DNA of 53,681 bases, from the NCBI GenBank assembly GCA_038116915.1, contig JAYOEU010000006.1, forward strand, positions 1-53,681. The letters run 5' to 3'. Of the stretch, positions 35,739-44,132 are shown piece after piece; position 1 is the stretch's first letter; each line of letters opens with the position of its first letter. This stretch comes from JADHLJ01 sp038116915. GTDB taxonomy: Bacteria > Pseudomonadota > Alphaproteobacteria > Thalassobaculales > Thalassobaculaceae. A program made the translations under genes and the position numbers. Under the pieces are notes generated by a model, which searched no databases, was not told the origin of the DNA, and saw only the letters and a list, made by a program, of their open reading frames with translations.

Positions 35739-36632
35739 ATGACGGACAACGTTGAAAACATCCCGCTGACAAAACCGGACTCGATGCTGGTCTCGATCTT
35801 GAAGTCGGTGGCCCTGCTACGCGAAAGCCAGGTCGGCATCATCGGCGGCCTAATCGTGCTGATGTTCGTGTTCCTGGCGGCCTTCGCGCCGGTGATCGCG
35901 CCCTTCGATCCGAACGCGCCCCTGCTGCCCTTCGCCTTCCCGGGCACCGAGGCACCGGACGGCGGGACCTTCTGGTTCGGCACCGACCAGCTTGGACGCG
36001 ACATCCTCTCGCGGATCATCTGGGGCGGCCAGAGGGTGCTGTTCTACGCCACCCTGGCAACGGTCAGCGCCTATATCGTCGGCATCCTGATGGGGCTGGC
36101 GGCGGGGTATTACCGCGGCTATCTGGACGAGATCATCTCGTTCTTCGCCAACGTGATCCTGTCCTTCCCGATCATGGTGCTCTACGTCCTGATCATCGCC
36201 AATCTCGGGGCTTCGGGCGCCAACATCATCTTTGCGGTGGTCTTCGCGTCCTCGCCGGGCATCATGCGGATCGTGCGCGGCGTGACCATGGATATCGCCA
36301 CCCGCGACTATATCGCCGCCGCCCAGACCCGGGGCGAGGGGTCGTGGTACATCATGCTGGTTGAGATCCTGCCGAACGCGCGGGGACCGCTGATCGTCGA
36401 TTTCTGTCTGCGCATGGGCTACACGACGATCACCATCGGGGCTCTCGGTTTCCTCGGCCTCGGCCTGCCACCGCCGGACCCGGACTGGGGCGGCATGATC
36501 ACCCAGACCCGCTCCTTCGTCACCGGCGGCTTCCCCTACATGGCGATCTTCCCCGCCTGCGCGGTGTCGCTGCTGGTGCTTGGTTTCAACCTGCTGGCCG
36601 ACGGCCTGCGTGAAGTGTCCTTGCGGGACTAG
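35739..36632 (+). CDS. ABC transporter permease, DppC type (transporter A)
   Basis: The 297-residue permease starts with a cytosolic N-terminus, one helix (IIGGLIVLMFVFLAAFAPVIAPFDP), the family marker FWFGTDQLGRDILSRIIWGGQRVLF, and the coupling loop DYIAAAQTRGEGSWYIMLVEILPNARG. LGFLGLGLPPPDPDWGGMI is typical of the C-terminal periplasmic part. It pairs with the DppB-like subunit upstream; the fused ATPase gene starts 9 bases after its stop, with an AGGAGG ribosome site. Confidence 0.93.
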   Translation: MTDNVENIPLTKPDSMLVSILKSVALLRESQVGIIGGLIVLMFVFLAAFAPVIAPFDPNAPLLPFAFPGTEAPDGGTFWFGTDQLGRDILSRIIWGGQRVLFYATLATVSAYIVGILMGLAAGYYRGYLDEIISFFANVILSFPIMVLYVLIIANLGASGANIIFAVVFASSPGIMRIVRGVTMDIATRDYIAAAQTRGEGSWYIMLVEILPNARGPLIVDFCLRMGYTTITIGALGFLGLGLPPPDPDWGGMITQTRSFVTGGFPYMAIFPACAVSLLVLGFNLLADGLREVSLRD

Positions 36633-36641
36633 GAGGTCCGG

Positions 36642-38750
36642 ATGTCCGCACAAGACGAGGTCCCCGTCCTTGAAATCACGGGTTTGCGGCTGAGCTACTA
36701 CACCAGGGCGGGCGAGATCCCGGCGGTTATGGATTTCGATCTGAAGATCGCCAAGGGAGAGTCCGTCGGTCTGGTCGGCGAGTCAGGCTGCGGCAAGTCC
36801 ACCGTCGCCAACGGCATCATGCGCTACATGGGCAACAACGGCGGTATCGTCGGCGGCACCATCAAGTTCAAGGGCCGCGACATGGCCGAGATGTCCGAGG
36901 AGGAGGTGCGCCAGCTCCGCGGCAAGGACATCGCCATGATCTATCAGGAGCCGATGGCGTCGCTCAATCCGAGCCTGACCATTGGCCAGCAGTTGATGGA
37001 AGTGCCGATCAGCCACGAGGGCGTCACCGAGGAGGAAGCGCACCAACGCTCCTTCGACATGCTCGCGGCGGTCCATATTCCGGACCCGCAGCGTCTGATG
37101 GATTCCTATCCGCATCAGGTTTCGGGCGGCCAGCAGCAGCGCGTGGTCATCGCCATGGCCCTGCTCTCGAAGCCGGCGCTTCTGCTGCTGGACGAGCCGA
37201 CCACTGCTCTCGACGTCACGGTCGAGGCCGGCATCGTCGAACTGATCGCCGAGCTCAGCAAGGAAACCGGGGCGTCCCTGCTCTACATCTCCCACAACCT
37301 CGGCCTGATGCTGGAGGTGTGCGACCGGATCTGTGTGATGTATTCGGGCGAGGTGGTCGAGGAAGGTCATATCGACTCGATCTTCTCCTGGCCGACGCAC
37401 CCCTACACCCATGGCCTGTTCGGCTGCATCCCCTTGCCGCACGCGGACAAGAACGCGCGCCCGCTGACGGCGATCAGAGGGCAGCTCCCGCTTCCGCATC
37501 AGCGGCCGAAGGGCTGCTATTTCGGGCCGCGCTGTGATTTCTTCAAGGCCGGAACCTGCGATCAGGATCTGATCCCGATGGTGCCCGTGCACACCGATCA
37601 GGATCCCGCCCACCGGGTGCGTTGCGCGCGCTGGGACGAGATCGATCCGAAAGCCATGGTGGCCCAGGAACAGGTCAGGCGGGAGGCGATCCCGGTCGGC
37701 GAGACGGTCCTCGAAGTCAAGGAGATGCGGAAATACTACGAGGTCAAGGACAGCTCACTCGCGGCGCTGTTCTCCGGCGGTACGGCGCGCCAGGTCAAAG
37801 CCAACGAAAGCATCAGTTTCCGCGCGGGCGAGGGCGAGACCGTCGCCATCGTCGGTGAATCCGGCTGCGGCAAGTCGACCTTCGCAAAGGTGCTGATGGG
37901 GCTGGAAACCGCCACCGAGGGCGAGGTCAATCTCGGCGGCGCCAATCTCGGCGAGATCGCGGTGAACGACCGCACGCCGCAGCAGCTCGCCTCGCTGCAG
38001 ATGGTGTTTCAGAACCCGAACGATACCTTGAACCCCTCACACACGATCGGCTACCAGATCGGTCGAGTCATTAAGCGGTTCGGCATCGAGTCCGATCCGG
38101 CCAAGATCCAGGAGCGGGTCTTCCAGCTTCTCGATACCGTCAAGCTGCCGCGAGCCTTCGCCAACCGAAAACCGCGCCAGCTCTCCGGCGGCCAGAAGCA
38201 GCGGATCGGCATCGCCCGGGCCTTTGCCGGCAATCCGAAGACGGTGATCGCGGACGAGCCGATCTCCGCGCTGGATGTGTCGGTTGCGGCGGCGGTGACC
38301 GAGCTGCTGATGGATATCCAGCGCGAGCATCGCACCACCCTGCTGTTCATCAGCCATGATCTCTCGGCGGTGCGCTATCTCGCCGACCGGGTGGTGGTGA
38401 TGTATCTCGGCCAGATCATGGAGCGGGGCACGACGGACGAGGTCTTCTCGCCGCCCTATCATCCCTATACCGAGGCGCTTCTGTCGGCGGTGCCGATCGC
38501 GGACCCGGAGGTGGAGAAACGGCGGATCGTCCTCGAAGGTAATCTGCCGAGCCCGCTCAACCCACCAAAGGGATGCCCGTTCTCGACGCGATGCCCGCGC
38601 AGGATCGGGGCGATCTGCGATGACGAGGTGCCGCCGGTCCAGTTCGCCGCCGACCGCCACGCGATCGCCTGCCATATCCCGCTTGAGGAGCTGCGCAAGG
38701 TGGAGCCGGTGATCACCATCCCGGACCGGGATATCGACGCGGCGGACTAG
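36642..38750 (+). CDS. Fused double ABC ATPase (DppD-DppF type, transporter A)
   Basis: The 702-residue protein carries two complete ATPase domains in one chain. Domain 1 has Walker A GESGCGKS at 46-53, signature VSGGQQQR at about 160-167 and Walker B LLLLDEPTTALD. It ends with the oligopeptide-type C-terminal motif around GCYFGPRCDFF, which contributes cysteines of the kind that hold an iron-sulfur cluster in some members. Domain 2 starts near 345 with GESGCGKST, LSGGQKQR, VIADEPISALD and the closing GCPFSTRCPR. Most systems encode the two halves separately. It completes transporter A and may also energise transporter B, which lacks its own ATPase. Confidence 0.93.
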   Translation: MSAQDEVPVLEITGLRLSYYTRAGEIPAVMDFDLKIAKGESVGLVGESGCGKSTVANGIMRYMGNNGGIVGGTIKFKGRDMAEMSEEEVRQLRGKDIAMIYQEPMASLNPSLTIGQQLMEVPISHEGVTEEEAHQRSFDMLAAVHIPDPQRLMDSYPHQVSGGQQQRVVIAMALLSKPALLLLDEPTTALDVTVEAGIVELIAELSKETGASLLYISHNLGLMLEVCDRICVMYSGEVVEEGHIDSIFSWPTHPYTHGLFGCIPLPHADKNARPLTAIRGQLPLPHQRPKGCYFGPRCDFFKAGTCDQDLIPMVPVHTDQDPAHRVRCARWDEIDPKAMVAQEQVRREAIPVGETVLEVKEMRKYYEVKDSSLAALFSGGTARQVKANESISFRAGEGETVAIVGESGCGKSTFAKVLMGLETATEGEVNLGGANLGEIAVNDRTPQQLASLQMVFQNPNDTLNPSHTIGYQIGRVIKRFGIESDPAKIQERVFQLLDTVKLPRAFANRKPRQLSGGQKQRIGIARAFAGNPKTVIADEPISALDVSVAAAVTELLMDIQREHRTTLLFISHDLSAVRYLADRVVVMYLGQIMERGTTDEVFSPPYHPYTEALLSAVPIADPEVEKRRIVLEGNLPSPLNPPKGCPFSTRCPRRIGAICDDEVPPVQFAADRHAIACHIPLEELRKVEPVITIPDRDIDAAD

Positions 38751-38854
38751 CGAGGGCCGCGGCTATTGGCCGCCGATCCAATGCGTGATTTGTTTCCCGG
38801 GCTTGATTGTCGCGGGGCGCGTCGGTCGCCTACGCTCTGTTGAATGCGATCGGC

Positions 38855-38959
38855 AAGACCCTTCGAGACGATGGTCCGTATCTCCTCAGGGTGAGACCCT
38901 GAGTTTTTCGGATGGCTCACCCTGAGGAGCGGCACGCGTGCCGCGTCTCGAAGGGTCTT
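38855..38959. repeat. Nested palindromic repeat, copy 1
   Basis: Outer arms AAGACCCTTCGAGACG (38855-38870) and CGTCTCGAAGGGTCTT (38944-38959) are exact complements, and inner arms CTCCTCAGGGTGAG (38882-38895) and CTCACCCTGAGGAG (38916-38929) also. The inner arms and part of the outer ones recur at 42177-42277. It sits between the ATPase gene of transporter A and an SDR, where it can fold on either strand. This is an interspersed intergenic repeat of the kind dispersed in many alphaproteobacterial genomes. Confidence 0.88.
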
Positions 38960-39013
38960 TTCGGACAACAGCAGACGGCGTGTTGGCCACTAAGAAAAAA
39001 AGGAAAACCAACC

Positions 39014-39781
39014 ATGCGCTTTGCGAACAAGGTCGCGCTGATCACCGCGGCCGCGAGCGGGATCGGCCGGGCAACGGCGGATATCATCGCCTCCGAAGGC
39101 GGAACCGTCATCGCCATCGACGTCAATGACCAGCGCCTGGAAGCCATGGTGACCGAGATCACGGCGGCCGGCGGCAAGGCGGTTGCCTACAACACGGATG
39201 CCACGGACCGGGACGCGGTCAACAAGACCGTCGCCGGCGTGATGGAGCATCACGGTCGCATCGATATTCTCGTCAACGCGGTCGGCGGAAGCACCATCAT
39301 CGCCAACGCGGCGGCCCCCACGGACGCACTGACACTCGAGGAATGGCAGGCGATCAACGCGTTCAACCTGGACGGCATGTTCCTGTTCAGCAAGGCGGTG
39401 ATCCCGATCATGAAAAAGCAGGGCGGAGGCAAGATCGTCAATCTCGCCTCGATCGCCGGGCGCGGCATGAGCGATGCCAGCAGCAGCGCCTATGCCACGG
39501 CCAAGGGCGGCGTCATCGCCTTCACCAAGAAGGTCGGACGCGAACTCGGTCCCTTCGGCATCACGGTGAATGCGATCGCGCCGAACATGACCCTGACCGA
39601 GCGTATCCGTCCGCGCTTTGAGCAGCGCAGTCCGGAGGATCAGAGGGCGGCGATCGAGGGCATACCCTTGCGCCGCATGGCCGAGGCGACGGATCAGGCC
39701 AAGGTGATCTGCTTCCTCGCCTCCTCCGATGCCGACTATGTCACCGGCCAGACGATCGATGTTTCCGGCGGATTGGTGTGA
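39014..39781 (+). CDS. Short-chain dehydrogenase/reductase
   Basis: The 255-residue SDR has a cofactor motif in which the first glycine is replaced (VALITAAASGIGRATA at 7-22, T-A-x-x-x-G-x-G), NAVGGS in place of NNAG, and an active site of NLASIAGRGMSDASSSAYATAKGG. AIDVNDQRL after beta-2 points to NAD. ATG 39014 follows an AAGGAAA ribosome site and begins right after the repeat; the upstream in-frame ATG at 38912 lies inside the repeat and is rejected. It is followed by the decarboxylase-family gene on the same strand. Confidence 0.9.
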   Translation: MRFANKVALITAAASGIGRATADIIASEGGTVIAIDVNDQRLEAMVTEITAAGGKAVAYNTDATDRDAVNKTVAGVMEHHGRIDILVNAVGGSTIIANAAAPTDALTLEEWQAINAFNLDGMFLFSKAVIPIMKKQGGGKIVNLASIAGRGMSDASSSAYATAKGGVIAFTKKVGRELGPFGITVNAIAPNMTLTERIRPRFEQRSPEDQRAAIEGIPLRRMAEATDQAKVICFLASSDADYVTGQTIDVSGGLV

Positions 39782-39829
39782 ACCGTTTCTATTCAATGCA
39801 AATCAATGAACGAGCCTGGGAGATCCTAG

Positions 39830-40234
39830 ATGGCCGAGCCCGAGAGAAGCGATCTTTACAAGAAAGGCGACGCCCTTCGCCGCAAGATGTACGGACAGGA
39901 GGCCTATGACCGGGCTAATAACGGCGTCTATGCCGATCCGATCATGCGCAAGTTTCTGGATGTCGCCACGGAAACCGTGTTCGGCGCGCTGTGGACCCGG
40001 CCCGGGCTCGACACCAAGACGCGGGCCTTGATCTGCGTGGTCTCGGACATCGCGACCCAGCGTGAGGATGAGTTGGAGATTCATCTCCGTTTCGCCATCG
40101 GCCAGGGCTGGACCGAGGACGAACTGCTGGAGACGATGCTGCATCTCTCGGGCTATATCGGCGTGCCTTGCGTCCGCGGCGCGATGCTGGTGGCGAGCCG
40201 GGTCTTCGCGGAGCTGCGCGCTGAAAAGCGCTGA
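39830..40234 (+). CDS. Carboxymuconolactone decarboxylase family protein
   Basis: The 134-residue all-helical protein matches the PcaC-type branch rather than AhpD: GALWTRPGLDTKTRALICVVSDIATQREDELEIHLRFAIGQGWTEDELLETMLHLSGYIGVPCVRGAMLVASRVF. It lacks the CxxC that gives AhpD peroxidase activity. Members decarboxylate 4-carboxymuconolactone or act on other lactones. It is 48 bases after the SDR on the same strand, so the pair may act on a substrate imported by one of the flanking transporters. The stop is 14 bases from the convergent permease gene. Confidence 0.88.
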   Translation: MAEPERSDLYKKGDALRRKMYGQEAYDRANNGVYADPIMRKFLDVATETVFGALWTRPGLDTKTRALICVVSDIATQREDELEIHLRFAIGQGWTEDELLETMLHLSGYIGVPCVRGAMLVASRVFAELRAEKR

Positions 40235-40248
40235 TCGCCGTTCCGGTC

Positions 40249-41157
40249 CTAGCGGCTAGCCCCGGATCTCGGATCAAGGGCCGCCTGCAGCCCGTCGCCC
40301 AGAAGGTTGAAGGCGATGACCGTGACGAAGATCAGCATGCCGGGCCAGACCGCCAGGGCCGGCGCCTCGGAAATCAGGTCCTGGGCGCCGGTCAGCATGT
40401 TGCCCCAGCTCGGGACCGGCGGCTGAATGCCGAGGCCGAGAAAGCTCAGCACGCTTTCGAACAGGATCACGTTCCCCACGGTCAGGGTTGTCGCCACCAG
40501 GATCGGCGAGGCGACGTTCGGCAGGATGTGACGGAACATGATCCGCGCCGGCCCGAAACCCTGGGTGACCGCGATCAGCACGAAGTCACGCTGTCTGAGA
40601 CTGAGCGTCGCGGCCCGAACCAGCCGGGCAACGGTGGGCCAGCCGACCAGGGCGATGATCACTACGATCCGCTGCAGGCTGAAGGTCTCCGCGCCGGAGA
40701 TCGACTCGGGCAGACCGAGCTTCGCCGGGTCGACTGCCGCAAGCACGATCAGCAGCGGCAGCAGCGGCAGGGAAATCACGCCGTCCGCGAAACGCATGAT
40801 CACCGAATCCACCCGTCCGCCGAAATAACCGGACAGCAGGCCCAACACGGTTCCGATCGCCGCCGAGGCAATCGCCGCGGTGAAGCCGACCAACAGGGAT
40901 ATCCGCCCGCCATAGAGCAGCCGAAGCAACAGGTCGCGCCCCAGCTCGTCCGTTCCGAGCCAGTGCTCGCCGCCGGGCGGGGCGATCCGGCCGAACAGAT
41001 TCACCGCGTTGACGTCGAGGCCGAGGCTGGCTTCGATCAGGGGCGCGGCCAGGGAAACCACCACAAGCGCGCCAAGGACCCAAAGGCTGACCACCGCCAT
41101 CCGGTATCCGGCGAAACGCCTCCAGGCGTCCGGTGTCCGCGCCGCAGCTTTGATCAC
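40249..41157 (-). CDS. ABC transporter permease, DppC type (transporter B)
   Basis: The 302-residue permease has one N-terminal helix (MAVVSLWVLGALVVVSLAAPLIEA), the marker HWLGTDELGRDLLLRLLYGGRISLLVGF, and the coupling loop DFVLIAVTQGFGPARIMFRHILPN, with the ending LSFLGLGIQPPVPSWGNML. The best start is GTG 41157, which overlaps the stop of the upstream permease as GTGA. The longer frame that reads far upstream is antisense-like sequence over the neighbouring permease. No ATPase gene follows: the next gene is convergent. Confidence 0.9.
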   Translation of the reverse strand: MIKAAARTPDAWRRFAGYRMAVVSLWVLGALVVVSLAAPLIEASLGLDVNAVNLFGRIAPPGGEHWLGTDELGRDLLLRLLYGGRISLLVGFTAAIASAAIGTVLGLLSGYFGGRVDSVIMRFADGVISLPLLPLLIVLAAVDPAKLGLPESISGAETFSLQRIVVIIALVGWPTVARLVRAATLSLRQRDFVLIAVTQGFGPARIMFRHILPNVASPILVATTLTVGNVILFESVLSFLGLGIQPPVPSWGNMLTGAQDLISEAPALAVWPGMLIFVTVIAFNLLGDGLQAALDPRSGASR

Positions 41158-42122
41158 GAACCGCGCTCCGTCCGATAGTGAATACGCGGGTCCAGCCAGG
41201 CATAAGCGATGTCGGCGAGGATATTGGCGAGCAAGGTGACGCCGGTGGCCAGCAGCAACCCGACCAGGGCGAGATTGTAGTCGTTGCCCATGACCGCGTC
41301 GTAGATGGTCTTGCCCATGCCGAGCCAGGAGAACATGGTCTCGGTCACCAGCGCGCCGGAAAACAGCGACCCGAAATCCAGCGCCGCGATGGTCACCACC
41401 GGCAACAGGGCGTTGCGCAGGGCATGGCGCCAGATCACCCGGCGTTCGACAAGGCCCTTGGCCCGGGCGGTCCGGATATAGTCCTCGCGCAGCACCTCGA
41501 TCATCGCGGCGCGGACATGCCGTGTGTAGCCGGCGACCCCCGCCGCCGACAGGGTCAGCACCGGCAGCACCATGTGGCGCGCCCGGTCGAGCCAGCCGTC
41601 CTCGCCGATCGTGCCCATGCCGCTTGCCGGCAGCGCGCCTAATGAGACGGCGAACAGAAGGATCAGCAACAGCGCCAGCCAGAACGGAGGGATCGAGATG
41701 CCCGCGAAACACAGCAGATTGATCGCCTGATCGGTCCAGGATCCGGGCCTGCGAGCGGCATGAATGCCGGCGGGGATGGCGACCATTAGGGCAAGCGCCA
41801 GCGCCATCGCCATCAGCAGCAGCGAGTTCAGGAGCCGCCCGCCCAATACCTCCAGAACCGGTTTCGAGAAGAGGCGGGAATAGCCGAAATCCCCCGTCAC
41901 CGCGTTCGCCAGCCAGGCCGCATAGCGTTCCAGGATCGGCCGGTCCAGGCCCTGCAGCGCCTTCAGGCGCGCCACGTCGGCGGCGGTGACGTTCGGGTCC
42001 GCGCCGATCAGCAGGTCGATCGGATCGCCCGGCATCAGCCCCAACAGGACATAGATGAGAAAGGACATCACCCAGAGCACGATTACCGACTGTCCCAATC
42101 GGGCGAGCGAGAAGCCGATCAT
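41154..42122 (-). CDS. ABC transporter permease, DppB type (transporter B)
   Basis: The 322-residue permease begins with a helix (LGQSVIVLWVMSFLIYVLLGLMPGDP), then GDFGYSRLFSKPVLEVLGGRLLNSLLLM, and the coupling loop EVLREDYIRTARAKGLVERRVIWRHALRNALLPVV. The C-terminal AYAWLDPRIHYR is the usual DppB end. The start has no strong ribosome site. A 10-base inverted repeat (42133-42142 and 42166-42175) sits just upstream, between it and the repeat copy 2. The gene is coupled to the DppC-type gene by overlap. Confidence 0.92.
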   Translation of the reverse strand: MIGFSLARLGQSVIVLWVMSFLIYVLLGLMPGDPIDLLIGADPNVTAADVARLKALQGLDRPILERYAAWLANAVTGDFGYSRLFSKPVLEVLGGRLLNSLLLMAMALALALMVAIPAGIHAARRPGSWTDQAINLLCFAGISIPPFWLALLLILLFAVSLGALPASGMGTIGEDGWLDRARHMVLPVLTLSAAGVAGYTRHVRAAMIEVLREDYIRTARAKGLVERRVIWRHALRNALLPVVTIAALDFGSLFSGALVTETMFSWLGMGKTIYDAVMGNDYNLALVGLLLATGVTLLANILADIAYAWLDPRIHYRTERGS

Positions 42123-42176
42123 GGTGCCGGACGGCCAAGGGCGGGGTGGCAGGGGCGTTTGGTGAGCCCTTGGCCA

Positions 42177-42277
42177 GGGCCTTTCGAGAGGGGCGTTCCG
42201 GCGCCCTCCTCAGGGTGAGTCGAGGGGAAATAACGACTCACCCTGAGGAGGCGCGGCAGCGCCGTCTGGAAGGGTCC
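42177..42277. repeat. Nested palindromic repeat, copy 2, between the binding protein and permease of transporter B
   Basis: The inner arms CCTCCTCAGGGTGAGTCG (42205-42222) and CGACTCACCCTGAGGAGG (42234-42251) are perfectly complementary over 18 bases with an 11-base loop. The outer arms (GGGCCTTTCGAGAG near 42177 and CGTCTGGAAGGGTCC at 42263-42277) pair only in part. The 14-base core is identical to copy 1 at 38882-38895. The right end lies 2 bases from the binding-protein stop, so the hairpin forms at the 3' end of that gene's mRNA. Confidence 0.88.
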
Positions 42278-42279
42278 CG

Positions 42280-44043
42280 TCATTCCACCCGCCATTCCTC
42301 GATCCAATGGGTGGTGGTGTACATGTGCCCGGTCGGGCGCACGCCCTTCAGCCACTTCGGCAGGATGAACCCGTCGGCGCGGAAATAGAGCGGGATCGCC
42401 GGAAGCTCCTCGGCGTAGATCTGTTGCAACCGCTTCCACAATGTGCCGCGTTTCCCGCGGTCCAGTTCGATTTCGATGGCGTCGATCAGCGTGTCGATTT
42501 CGGCGTTCCTGAAGCCGGTATAGTTCTGTCCGGCCCAGTTGTTGGCCTCGATCGGGATCGATTCCGAATGCAAAGTCGTGCGCGGTAGATTCTCCGGAGC
42601 CGACAGCCAGGCGAACATGGCGAGCCCGGTGAATTTGCGTTTGCTGATGGTTTCGCCGAACAGCACCCGCGCCGGCTGGTTGTTTATCTTGACCTCGATC
42701 CCGACGGCCTTCCAATAGTTCTGCAGAACCTGTTCGACCAGCTCACGGACCCGGTTGCCGGCGGTGGTCATGATCTCCAGCGACAGCCGGCGCCCGTCCT
42801 TGTGATGGCGGACACCGTCGCGCATCTCCGACCACCCGGCCTCATCGAGAAGCTCGCGCGCCCGGCCCGGATCATAGGGATATTTCCGGATCTCTTCGGT
42901 ATGGGTCCAGTCCAGCGGATGGGTGCCCTGGTGGGCGACCGGCTGTTTGCCGGCGAAAAGCTGCTGGCTGATCGCCTCGCGGTCGATCGCATGGGTCAGC
43001 GCCCGCCGGACCCGCAGGTCGGCCAGGATCGGGTTGTCCAGCATTACGTCGAGATGCTCGTAGATCAGGCCGGGCTGGTAGAAAACCTCATAGGCCTTGC
43101 CATGGCGCTTCTCGAAGGCGAGGGCCTGGTCCAGCGACAGGCCGGCCTCGCCGGCGATATAGTCGATCGCGCCGGACAGGAGATTGGCCTCCAACGCCGC
43201 CGTCTTCTCGATGGTGCGGACCTGGATTTCCTCGAAGACCGGTTTCTTGCCGCGCCAGGCGTCGTTCCGGCGTAAGACGATATGCGAGCCTGCGACGACC
43301 TCGGAAACCCTGTAGGGACCGTTGTAGAGCCCGGGATTGGTCGGGTCGGTTTCGTACAGGGTGCGGTGCCGGTACTCCTTCGGAACCGCGAAGGCGGCAG
43401 TCTCGAGATGCGCCGGCAGGACATTGAAGCCGCCCATCGCGTAGTACCGATAATCGAGCTTGCGATTGACGACGGTAAAGGTCTTGTCGTCCTGGACCTC
43501 GATATCGAGGATGTCCCGGAACGAGCGGAAATCCGAAACCCCGGTATCCGGATGTTTGCCGACCATCCAGGTAAAGACCACGTCCCGGGTGGTCACCGGG
43601 ACCCCGTCCCCCCAGAAGGCATCGTCGCGCAGGGTGAAGCGGGTCCGCACCCCGGTCTCGCCCGTCTGCTTGCCGTCCTTGCCGACGACCGCGAATTTCT
43701 CGGCCCGCCCACTCTCGAAGGTCGCAAGCTCGGTGCAGAGCTGGCACATCGCCTCCCAATCATGGCCGATGATCGAAATCGGCCGCCGCGCCATCGCCAG
43801 CACGTAGGATTTCACCAACATGGAATCGATGAGCGGGTTCAGGGTCGATGGAAACTGCGTTACCCCGATCGTCAGCTTGTCTCGCGCCTCGGCGATGGAG
43901 ACGGTGAGCGCGAACACAAGGGCAAGGAGCGGAACCGCGACAAGCCAGAGCAGTGACCCTAAAAACCGGATCCCCGGTGGAAGCCGGAGCCCACTCCGCT
44001 GGCGAAATGGGCCGCTCGTTCGTGGGTCGCCATTATGAGGCAT
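42280..44043 (-). CDS. Peptide/nickel-family ABC substrate-binding protein (transporter B)
   Basis: The 587-residue SBP family 5 protein has a hydrophilic N-terminus and a hydrophobic signal stretch (FLGSLLWLVAVPLLALVFALTVSIAEA at about 27-53). The mature protein shows TIGVTQFPSTLNPLIDSMLV, RFTLRDDAFWGDGVPVTTRDVVFTW and LRVRRALTHAIDREAISQQLF. ATG 44043 with GGAG upstream is chosen; GTG 44058 is in frame but lacks a site. It is the first gene of transporter B, with the two permeases after a palindromic repeat. It differs from the binding protein of transporter A in length and export signal. Confidence 0.9.
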   Translation of the reverse strand: MPHNGDPRTSGPFRQRSGLRLPPGIRFLGSLLWLVAVPLLALVFALTVSIAEARDKLTIGVTQFPSTLNPLIDSMLVKSYVLAMARRPISIIGHDWEAMCQLCTELATFESGRAEKFAVVGKDGKQTGETGVRTRFTLRDDAFWGDGVPVTTRDVVFTWMVGKHPDTGVSDFRSFRDILDIEVQDDKTFTVVNRKLDYRYYAMGGFNVLPAHLETAAFAVPKEYRHRTLYETDPTNPGLYNGPYRVSEVVAGSHIVLRRNDAWRGKKPVFEEIQVRTIEKTAALEANLLSGAIDYIAGEAGLSLDQALAFEKRHGKAYEVFYQPGLIYEHLDVMLDNPILADLRVRRALTHAIDREAISQQLFAGKQPVAHQGTHPLDWTHTEEIRKYPYDPGRARELLDEAGWSEMRDGVRHHKDGRRLSLEIMTTAGNRVRELVEQVLQNYWKAVGIEVKINNQPARVLFGETISKRKFTGLAMFAWLSAPENLPRTTLHSESIPIEANNWAGQNYTGFRNAEIDTLIDAIEIELDRGKRGTLWKRLQQIYAEELPAIPLYFRADGFILPKWLKGVRPTGHMYTTTHWIEEWRVE

Positions 44044-44132
44044 CTCGTCGTGCTCCACTTTCCGTCACGGGGGTCCGCTTCAGGCGTGGGCCCCGTCTTT
44101 CGCCGGGGATTCGACAGACATTATGAACCGCG

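Noticed and set aside
38912..39013. N-terminal extension of the SDR into the palindromic repeat
   Set aside because: The extension encodes repeat sequence with no SDR similarity, and a ribosome site precedes ATG 39014.
41158..42138. Upstream part of a 629-codon minus-strand frame ending in the DppC-type gene, suggesting a fused permease
   Set aside because: The upstream translation is out of frame with the true DppB-type gene, which overlaps as GTGA. There is no real fusion.
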